From NCBI GenBank assembly GCA_023411715.1, contig JAEYOM010000124.1:1-7515 (forward strand): a stretch of 7,515 bases of DNA. Reading direction: 5' to 3'. The notes under the pieces are model-generated. The model saw only the letters and a program-made list of their open reading frames with translations, ran no database searches and was not told the DNA's origin. Shown one piece after another: positions 1 to 4,668 of the stretch (the first letter of the stretch is position 1; each line of letters opens with the position of its first letter). The position numbers and the translations under genes were made by a program. The DNA comes from Bacillota bacterium (lineage in GTDB: Bacteria > Bacillota > Clostridia > Acetivibrionales > DTU013).

Positions 1-115
1 CTCCTTTGTTGTTTAATGTGGTTGGCAAACCTACACTATTCTAACATTGGAGGTTTTCTTTATCTACTTGAAGCTAAAGCTCATTGTCTCCCCTGGCATA
101 GCCAGGGGTTTATTT
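1..115 (-). mobile_element. Possible left end and transposase leader of an IS200/IS605-type element (partial)
   Basis: Read on the minus strand, this stretch has a perfect 8-bp hairpin (CCCCTGGC, 3-nt loop, GCCAGGGG; 90-108), then about 80 bases without a gene, and a purine-rich AAAGGAG at positions 7-1, right at the window edge. That is where a ribosome binding site for a gene starting off the left side would sit. A terminus-proximal hairpin, a non-coding leader and then tnpA is the layout of IS200/IS605 left ends, and the leader wording resembles such elements as I remember them. No transposase codons are visible, and the outer boundary (somewhere around 109-125) cannot be fixed because these elements lack terminal inverted repeats. 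It could instead be the ordinary leader of an unrelated minus-strand gene. Confidence 0.4.
90..115 (+). terminator. GC-rich hairpin followed by a T-rich tract
   Basis: A perfect 8-bp stem (90-97 with 101-108) has a 3-nt loop and is followed on the plus strand by TTTATTTGT. This would stop rightward transcripts before they run antisense into the spore protein gene at 181-354. If the IS200-type reading is right, the same hairpin is the left-end recognition structure. No plus-strand gene is clearly visible upstream; only a short reading frame closing at 42-44 enters from the left. Confidence 0.45.
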
Positions 116-123
116 GTCGATGA

Positions 124-154
124 CAAAATAAAGAAGCCGGTTAGACAACCGGCT
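124..154 (-). terminator. Rho-independent terminator of the SspF-like gene
   Basis: On the minus strand a perfect 8-bp stem AGCCGGTT/AACCGGCT (154-147 with 142-135, 4-nt loop) is followed by TCTTTATTTTG. It starts 26 bases after the stop codon of the small spore protein gene. It faces the plus-strand hairpin at 90-115, so two terminators stand back to back here. Confidence 0.8.
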
Positions 155-180
155 CCTGTTACGCTGATTAAGAGGCTATT

Positions 181-354
181 TTATTTGGTTTCAAGGTTTC
201 TCTCGGCCATCTCTATTGCCTTCTTCACAATATTTCCGCAGTTCCTTGATGAGACGGCGCCCCAGCCTTCAGCCTCTACCGTACTGTAGACTCCAAGCTC
301 TTTAGCAATCTCGGCTTTTAACTCCTCCGACATTAAACTCCTTTGTCTACTCAC
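181..354 (-). CDS. sspF: Small acid-soluble spore protein, SspF-like (alpha/beta-type SASP)
   Basis: This encodes a 57-residue protein. Alpha/beta-type SASPs coat DNA in the dormant spore core, shift it towards an A-like form and protect it from UV and heat; germination proteases later degrade them. The sequence follows Bacillus subtilis SspF as I remember it almost throughout: a basic start (SRQRSLMS), then EELKAEIAKELGVYSTV, GWG, a Ser-Arg-Asn turn, and GNIVKKAIEMAER near the C-terminus. The start is GTG at 354-352, with AAAGGAGG eight bases upstream. The internal ATG (333-331) has a weaker site and would remove the conserved basic N-terminus. The gene has its own terminator and is divergent from cwlJ-gerQ, so spore genes flank the shared intergenic region. 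The single Cys in the C-terminal half is unusual for a SASP. The gene is short and GTG-started, so automatic callers easily miss it. Confidence 0.88.
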   Translation of the reverse strand: MSRQRSLMSEELKAEIAKELGVYSTVEAEGWGAVSSRNCGNIVKKAIEMAERNLETK

Positions 355-591
355 AGCAAACGCCTCCTTTCGGGTAATACCCAGCGAGCAGCGTACATAA
401 TTAGCATTTCCACTTGTATCGGTTTTATCAAAGTTAAATTTGATCGATTAGTATAACTTTGCCATAAATCTATGCTTCAGTTTAAACGGGCATATTAAAG
501 GCACGCTTAAAATTTGGCCCAAACAAATTTGCATAATAAAGGTTACCAAATACATGTTATGTCAGTATACTATACCAAGGGAGGTTAGAAT

Positions 592-1035
592 ATGCCTTTA
601 ACAGACAGGGAATTGTTTGCCAGGCTGATACGCTGTGAAGCGGAAGGTGAGGGCGAAGACGGAATGAAGGCAGTTGCCAGCGTAATTATGAACAGGGTCA
701 ACGTATCCGGCGGGGAATACCTGCGGACAGGTGAGGGTAACCTTCGCAGGGTAATTGAGCAGCCATTCCAGTTTACCTGTATGCTGACGGAGGTCTATGG
801 TCAGGTGAATCCGCAGAATGTTTATAATATACCTGCTGAGCAACAGCATTACGATATAGCTGATTGGGCGCTGTCAGGCAACATTTTGTCTGACGTGGGG
901 CCTTGCCTGTGGTATTATAACCCATTCAGCGCCATATGCGAAGATACATTTCCAAGGAACGGTTCAGGAAGCCTGTTTAACAGGATCAACCAGCATTGCT
1001 TCTACCAGCCGACATCAATGTATTATCAAACGTAA
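592..1035 (+). CDS. cwlJ: Spore cortex-lytic enzyme CwlJ (cell wall hydrolase, SleB/CwlJ family)
   Basis: This 147-residue protein is one Hydrolase_2 domain. The family cleaves spore cortex peptidoglycan containing muramic delta-lactam during germination. Family landmarks are the N-terminal helix LFARLIRCEAEGEG (residues 8-21), in which Glu16 aligns with the essential Glu21 of B. subtilis CwlJ; the segment around VASVIMNRV (28-36); QPFQF; CLWYYNP; and the C-terminal HCFYQPT. There is no signal peptide and no peptidoglycan-binding repeat. That separates it from secreted SleB and fits CwlJ, which is made in the mother cell and placed in the coat. The length matches CwlJ (about 142 residues). 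The ATG at 592 has AAGGGAGG seven bases upstream. The gerQ gene follows 48 bases later on the same strand, the partner expected of CwlJ rather than SleB, which normally pairs with ypeB. A forespore- or mother-cell-specific promoter is expected, but none could be named with confidence. Confidence 0.9.
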   Translation: MPLTDRELFARLIRCEAEGEGEDGMKAVASVIMNRVNVSGGEYLRTGEGNLRRVIEQPFQFTCMLTEVYGQVNPQNVYNIPAEQQHYDIADWALSGNILSDVGPCLWYYNPFSAICEDTFPRNGSGSLFNRINQHCFYQPTSMYYQT

Positions 1036-1083
1036 TTGAAATATGTCCATTACTATTTGATATATAATAAGGAGACGATTTCT

Positions 1084-1569
1084 ATGGAATATAGAGATAA
1101 CTTTATGCCAATCACATGCGGCGCATACAACAGCATGCCGATACCCAGGCCGTTTCAAACCCAGCAGGCCATGCCCCAGCAGGTTACGGGGTCTGCACTC
1201 CCATCATTGCCGACAGGAGTACCTTTAGGCACTCCATCCTCGACTGCAGTGCCTACAGGACCTCAGGGCGCAGTATCTGCCGCACAGCAAGCCGTACCCG
1301 GATTCACCCAGGCGCCGGGCTCTTTCACAACGTCGCCCGAGCAAATGCCGGTAACCGTATCCAGCACGCTTTTTACGCCAGGTTTCCTCAGAACGCAGAT
1401 CGGCAGAAGGATGAGAATTGAGTTTCTTATAGGAACGAGCAACCTTACGGACCGCTCGGGTACCTTAATATCCGTGGGCGCCAGCTATATAATAATCAGA
1501 TTGATCGATTCCGACGATCTCATGCTTTGCGATATCTACTCGATCAAATTCGTTACAATATTTATGTAG
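1084..1569 (+). CDS. gerQ: Spore coat protein GerQ (CwlJ localisation partner)
   Basis: This encodes 161 residues. GerQ (YwdL) is an inner-coat protein needed for CwlJ to be present and active in the spore, and so for calcium-dipicolinate-triggered germination. Residues 1-~95 are low-complexity and rich in Pro, Gln, Ser, Thr and Ala (QTQQAMPQQ near residues 25-33), as in known GerQ. Residues ~98-161 are the conserved domain: TPGFLRTQIGRRM, a beta-rich stretch, SGTLISVGASYIIIRLID and DIYSIKFVTIF, paralleling the B. subtilis C-terminal half. The start chosen is ATG 1084, with AAGGAG nine bases upstream; a longer frame opening with TTG right after the cwlJ stop has no ribosome site. It is probably co-transcribed with cwlJ. 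Oddity: the only lysine is Lys155, so the N-terminal lysines that transglutaminase cross-links in B. subtilis GerQ are absent. Confidence 0.87.
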   Translation: MEYRDNFMPITCGAYNSMPIPRPFQTQQAMPQQVTGSALPSLPTGVPLGTPSSTAVPTGPQGAVSAAQQAVPGFTQAPGSFTTSPEQMPVTVSSTLFTPGFLRTQIGRRMRIEFLIGTSNLTDRSGTLISVGASYIIIRLIDSDDLMLCDIYSIKFVTIFM

Positions 1570-1602
1570 TGATTTATTTGCCAAGGTCTTATGTAACAGC
1601 AC

Positions 1603-1628
1603 GCAGCAGAAGGTTCCCCCTCTGCTGC
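1603..1628. terminator. GC-rich hairpin between convergent gerQ and CBS genes
   Basis: GCAGCAGA (1603-1610) pairs perfectly with TCTGCTGC (1621-1628), and two more GC pairs inside tighten the loop. It lies 34 bases after the gerQ stop and 89 bases beyond the CBS-gene stop, so it could serve both strands. Neither side has an immediate T-tract; the nearest T-rich stretch on the plus strand begins near 1661. It is therefore a weak or atypical terminator, or simply an mRNA 3'-end stabilising stem. Confidence 0.4.
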
Positions 1629-1716
1629 CGTACTGTACCGCTATTTCAATTCGCTGCTTAAATTTTCTTATAACTAGTATTGTTATTTTTATATCTTACC
1701 GCTTATGCCATTTCAC

Positions 1717-2136
1717 TTATTTTACCGGCTTGGATATATCCGTTAAGGCTACCGAAGCTTCTGTGCCAAAATTCCTGTCCGCTGCCAGATCGCCTAGAGC
1801 AACTATACCTACGAGCGCGTTATTGTCGACAACGGGTATCCTCCTGATCTGCTTCCTGGACATCAGATCGCTAAGCTGTTCCACATCCGTAGCGGATGAA
1901 ACGGTCGCAACATCGGTAGTCATGATATTACTGACCGGTGTCGATTTCGGATCCGTACCCGTAATTACGTTTCTTACCACTATATCCCTGTCGGTGACCA
2001 TCCCGACTACTCCCGACTGGTCACAGACCGGTATCGAGCCTATATTGTTCTGCTGCATTATCCTGGCGGCGTCAAAAACAGAGCAATCGGGCTTTATATA
2101 TGCTACATTTTTCGTCATGATATCTTTTACTTTCAT
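1717..2136 (-). CDS. Stand-alone tandem CBS-domain protein
   Basis: This 139-residue protein consists almost entirely of two CBS motifs, roughly residues 8-57 and 71-121. Each opens with the typical IMT-x-x-V phrase (DIMTKNV, NIMTTDV). The first ends in VGMVTDRDIV and the second in VGIVALGDLA, the usual final strand and helix. Paired CBS motifs form a Bateman module that binds adenosine-containing ligands (AMP, ATP, SAM, NAD and others). With no enzymatic or membrane domain attached, a small cytoplasmic energy or nucleotide sensor resembling B. subtilis YhcV/YlbB-type proteins is the reasonable reading; the ligand and partner cannot be told from sequence. ATG 2136 has AAAGGAGG seven bases upstream. 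The gene is monocistronic, convergent with gerQ and divergent from the lipase gene. Confidence 0.9.
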   Translation of the reverse strand: MKVKDIMTKNVAYIKPDCSVFDAARIMQQNNIGSIPVCDQSGVVGMVTDRDIVVRNVITGTDPKSTPVSNIMTTDVATVSSATDVEQLSDLMSRKQIRRIPVVDNNALVGIVALGDLAADRNFGTEASVALTDISKPVK

Positions 2137-2251
2137 ATTATTTCCTCCTTTTCATAATCAAATTTTCATACGATCATATTTTCCCCGTTTCGCTAATTCT
2201 TATTTATTGCAATAAGTGCCGCAACAGCTGTCAGATGCGCAGATATTCCCA

Positions 2252-2282
2252 TTTACAGCCCGTATGTCACTTGACTTATAAT
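2252..2282 (+). promoter_or_regulatory. Candidate promoter for the lipase gene
   Basis: TTTACA (2252-2257) is separated by 19 bases from a perfect TATAAT (2277-2282), about 79 bases before the chosen start codon. The spacing is longer than the ideal 17, so this is a candidate only. An overlapping TTGACT at 2271-2276 has no good -10 box at the proper distance. Confidence 0.3.
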
Positions 2283-2295
2283 ATTGATAATGAAT

Positions 2296-2328
2296 AAGCA
2301 GTTATGTTTCAAGCAGTTATGTTTCAAG
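2296..2328 (+). repeat. 15-bp tandem duplication in the lipase leader
   Basis: AAGCAGTTATGTTTC occurs at 2296-2310 and again at 2311-2325, followed by AAG, giving 2.2 identical copies. Each copy carries an ATG in frame with the lipase gene, so the repeat makes a false 19-codon N-terminal extension in automatic gene calls. It probably arose by replication slippage and lies between the candidate promoter and the true ribosome binding site. Confidence 0.9.
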
Positions 2329-2360
2329 TATTTAAATATCCTCAATCAAAGGAATTTGGA

Positions 2361-3590
2361 ATGAATTCAAACAAAGTGCAGAAAAATTCAACGATTTTTT
2401 CTGCAATACTATTGATCATACCTGTCCTGCTGACCTTGTCAAAACCGGCAGCAGCAACTCCTGAACCGGCAGTAAAGCCGGCTTATGCAGTTATGGAGAA
2501 AAATGCCCTTACTATCAGCTTGACAGCTGCTGATCCTGCAATCGGGACACTCTCCGCCGACCCGGAAAATAAATACGAACTGAGAATAAAGGTAACGGAC
2601 GGAAAAGGAGCAGCAGCGCCATTTGCCGATGTACAGCTGTCGGTCGCCGGTACCGCAGCCTCCGTAGGTTCATTTAACCCACTGAACGGGACGACCGGCG
2701 CAGACGGTTGTTTCACATCATACTTTATTCCGCCGGCTGCACTTGATCTGAATAGCAGCGGTAAGTGGGATGCAGGTAAATCGGCAGGCACCTCAGATGA
2801 AAATAATACCTATGGAACAGTTATAGCCGAACTTAAAGCAAAGCTTGCCGGAACCGATAAAACCAGCACATTGAAAATAAAACTGATACCTGTCCCCATA
2901 GTTATGGTTCACGGTTATCAGGCTTCACCCGATATTTTTTCAGGACTCCGGGTGTATCTGTCCGCGTGGGGATATTCATCCACAGCTTTCGATTACGAAT
3001 CGGAAAAGGGCATAGCGTCTGCGGCAGCGGAATTATCAAATTATTTGGTCAAGAAGTCGTCAGAGCTGAAAGCCGAAGGTGTCCAGGCCAAAAGATTCGA
3101 TCTGGTTACTCACAGCATGGGAGGCCTGGTTGCCAGGTATTATACCTGCGGCGAAGGTTGTGTATCTAATAATAATATAAGGAAGCTGATCTTTATTTCC
3201 GTCCCGCAGAAGGGATCGCCGTTTGCATCTCTTGGACTGCAGTATTACAGTGATGACAGCATCCGTGACATGGCCACGGACAGTGAACTGATGGCCGGCG
3301 TTTTCCCCTCGATGATAAATTCCGGTCTGAATCCTTCGATCGAAACCGGAAATATCCTGGACAGGTTTGATGAAGTCGTAAGCATACAGAACGCAAGCCT
3401 GTCCGAGTGGAAAATAAATACTGAGATATTCGATGTGGGAGAAAGCAACCTTACTGTGGATAAGCTTGTGAATGGGGAAATTCTGAAGGCGACAAACCAC
3501 AAGCGTATATTATATAATATGAAGGTTTATCAAAGAATAGTGGAAATGCTTGGTAGACAAATGCCGTATCCGACGTCGCTTTCCAAATAA
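2361..3590 (+). CDS. Secreted alpha/beta-hydrolase (lipase/esterase) with N-terminal Ig-like domain
   Basis: This encodes 409 residues from ATG 2361, which has AAAGGA seven bases upstream. Upstream in-frame ATGs lie in a tandem repeat without a ribosome site and would hide the signal peptide. Residues 1-32 are a signal peptide: Lys5 and Lys8, a hydrophobic core from about residue 11 to 27, and cleavage probably after AAA (30-32). Residues ~50-175 look like an invasin/Big_1-type Ig-like domain (residues 72-80 YELRIKVTD, TTGADGCFTSYF, then TVIAELKAKLAG). The catalytic part starts at residue 179 with PIVMVHGY, the oxyanion region. Ser252 in HSMGG is the nucleophile elbow, followed by LVARYY and SVPQKGSPFAS (280-290). 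His380 in ATNHKRILYN is the likely catalytic His; the acid residue is not clear. The substrate is probably a carboxylic ester at or outside the cell surface. No sorting signal or membrane anchor is seen. It has no operon partner and converges on nadC. Confidence 0.82.
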   Translation: MNSNKVQKNSTIFSAILLIIPVLLTLSKPAAATPEPAVKPAYAVMEKNALTISLTAADPAIGTLSADPENKYELRIKVTDGKGAAAPFADVQLSVAGTAASVGSFNPLNGTTGADGCFTSYFIPPAALDLNSSGKWDAGKSAGTSDENNTYGTVIAELKAKLAGTDKTSTLKIKLIPVPIVMVHGYQASPDIFSGLRVYLSAWGYSSTAFDYESEKGIASAAAELSNYLVKKSSELKAEGVQAKRFDLVTHSMGGLVARYYTCGEGCVSNNNIRKLIFISVPQKGSPFASLGLQYYSDDSIRDMATDSELMAGVFPSMINSGLNPSIETGNILDRFDEVVSIQNASLSEWKINTEIFDVGESNLTVDKLVNGEILKATNHKRILYNMKVYQRIVEMLGRQMPYPTSLSK

Positions 3591-3642
3591 TCAACAGCCT
3601 ATAAATATATAAAATCCATATTCTTGGGCAGTTTTCAGGTCA

Positions 3643-3779
3643 TTATCCACAAGGTTGTGGAAAACCTATTTTCCACAGGCTGTTCCAAAACCAAGTTATA
3701 TCACGGCTTTCAAGAGTTTTATACTTTTTTTATCCCATTTGTACAAAAAACCTGTGGATTAAACCAAGTTTTATCCACA
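3643..3779. promoter_or_regulatory. Cluster of five DnaA-box sequences between convergent genes
   Basis: Five matches or near-matches to the DnaA 9-mer (TTWTNCACA) lie in 137 bp. They are TTATCCACA at 3643-3651 (plus), TTTTCCACA at 3656-3664 (minus), TTTTCCACA at 3669-3677 (plus), TAATCCACA at 3753-3761 (minus, one mismatch) and TTATCCACA at 3771-3779 (plus). Boxes 2 and 3 form a perfect 9-bp inverted repeat with a 4-base gap. Boxes 4 and 5 form the arms of the nad terminator. AT-rich stretches flank the cluster (about 3591-3620 and 3785-3835). The binding sequence is established for DnaA; whether this is a DnaA reservoir, a replication-control locus or a secondary origin is inference. No dnaA, dnaN or rpmH is nearby. 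Confidence 0.6.
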
Positions 3780-3782
3780 GGT
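3745..3782 (-). terminator. Rho-independent terminator of nadABC
   Basis: On the minus strand a perfect 10-bp arm pair ACCTGTGGAT/ATCCACAGGT (3782-3773 with 3759-3750) is extended by three more pairs after one mismatch. It is followed by T residues at 3749-3745. It begins 44 bases past the nadC stop. Both arms contain DnaA-box sequence, so one palindrome may act as RNA terminator and as a protein-binding DNA site. Confidence 0.8.
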
Positions 3783-3825
3783 CGTCATTACATCCTGTCT
3801 TAACAATGAATTAACAAAATATTAA

Positions 3826-4659
3826 TCAAATAAACCTCATGCTTATATTGGCTGCCTTGACTGTATGTGTGAGTTCTCCTACTGATATTATATCGACTCC
3901 TGTAAGCGCTGCATCACGGATAGTATCCAGGTGAATGTCGCCCGAGGCTTCTGTCCGGGCACGGCCATTGACAAGCTTGACCGCTTCAGTCATCATGCCG
4001 GTTGGCATATTGTCGAACATTATTATATCCGCGCCGCATTCAAGCGCTTCCTTTACCTGCTCGAGCGTTTCCGTCTCGACCTCGATCTTGAGCGTATGTG
4101 GTATTCCCGCTCTGACCTGTTTGACTGCCTGTGTGATCCCTCCGGCAGCTTTGATGTGGTTATCCTTTATCAGGACGCCGTCCGAAAGACAGAATCTATG
4201 GTTATGACCTCCGCCTACCCTCACAGCGTATTTGTCGAGATTCCTAAGTCCCGGAACTGTCTTCCTGGTATCGGTGACCTTCACTGGCAGGTCCTGCACT
4301 TGCTTGCAGAATTCGGCCACCTTTGTAGCTATGCCGGAAAGATGCTGCAGAAAATTCAATGCCGTCCTTTCACCTTTGAGCAGAACCGACGCTTCACCTT
4401 CAAACTCGAGGAATACAGTACCCTCCGTTATATTCGAGCCATCCTGGGCATGCCGTATAAAAGTAGTATTCTCATCAAGCAGTTTGAAAACTCTTTCAAA
4501 AACATTCAGGCCGGCCAAAACCATATCCTGTTTCGCAAGCAGTACAGCTTTCGCCTTTGATCCTGGTTTAACGGTATTGTCGGTTGTGACATCGCCAAGC
4601 GGCATATCTTCTTTTAATGCGGTCATTATCAAGTCGTCAAAATTCATCTTGTCGAGCAT
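3826..4659 (-). CDS. nadC: Nicotinate-nucleotide pyrophosphorylase (carboxylating), quinolinate phosphoribosyltransferase
   Basis: This 277-residue enzyme converts quinolinate and PRPP to nicotinate mononucleotide, CO2 and pyrophosphate, where the de novo route joins the rest of NAD synthesis. Family motifs run in order: EDMPLGDVTTD (17-27), GERTALNFLQHLSGIAT (97-112, with Glu98-Arg99), DTRKTVPGLR (130-139), GGGHNHRFCLSDGVLIKDNH (149-168, the PRPP and quinolinate pocket with His152, His154, Arg155 and Lys165), KIEVET (191-196), MFDN (214-217) and EASGDI (237-242), where Gly or Asn is commoner than Asp. The length is normal for the family. ATG 4659 lies nine bases after the nadB stop, and its GGAGG overlaps the end of nadB, so translation of the two is probably coupled. 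It is the last gene of the operon. Confidence 0.97.
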   Translation of the reverse strand: MLDKMNFDDLIMTALKEDMPLGDVTTDNTVKPGSKAKAVLLAKQDMVLAGLNVFERVFKLLDENTTFIRHAQDGSNITEGTVFLEFEGEASVLLKGERTALNFLQHLSGIATKVAEFCKQVQDLPVKVTDTRKTVPGLRNLDKYAVRVGGGHNHRFCLSDGVLIKDNHIKAAGGITQAVKQVRAGIPHTLKIEVETETLEQVKEALECGADIIMFDNMPTGMMTEAVKLVNGRARTEASGDIHLDTIRDAALTGVDIISVGELTHTVKAANISMRFI

Positions 4660-4668
4660 ATTTTCCTC

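Noticed and set aside
47..289. 80-codon plus-strand open frame
   Set aside because: It runs antisense through the terminators at 90-154 and the SspF-like gene, has no family resemblance, and its GAGG-like context is better explained by the minus-strand leader.
437..479. Sigma-G promoter for the SspF-like gene on the minus strand (GCATA ... TATACTA)
   Set aside because: The spacer is only about 15 bases and the leader would be long; the match is too weak to annotate.
532..538. Sigma-G promoter for cwlJ (CATAATA as -10)
   Set aside because: The -10 heptamer fits, but no acceptable -35 element lies 17-18 bases upstream, so it is not listed as a promoter.
566..572. TATACTA as a -10 box for cwlJ
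   Set aside because: It would place the transcription start at the ribosome binding site, and no -35 element is present at the right distance.
1036..1083. N-terminal extension of GerQ from the TTG right after the cwlJ stop
   Set aside because: It has no ribosome site, while ATG 1084 has AAGGAG at good spacing and the family N-terminus is low-complexity rather than this sequence.
3591..3825. Chromosomal origin oriC
   Set aside because: DnaA boxes and AT-rich DNA are present, but the flanking genes are a lipase and nadC. In Firmicutes oriC lies at dnaA-dnaN. The boxes are reported as a cluster without the origin claim.
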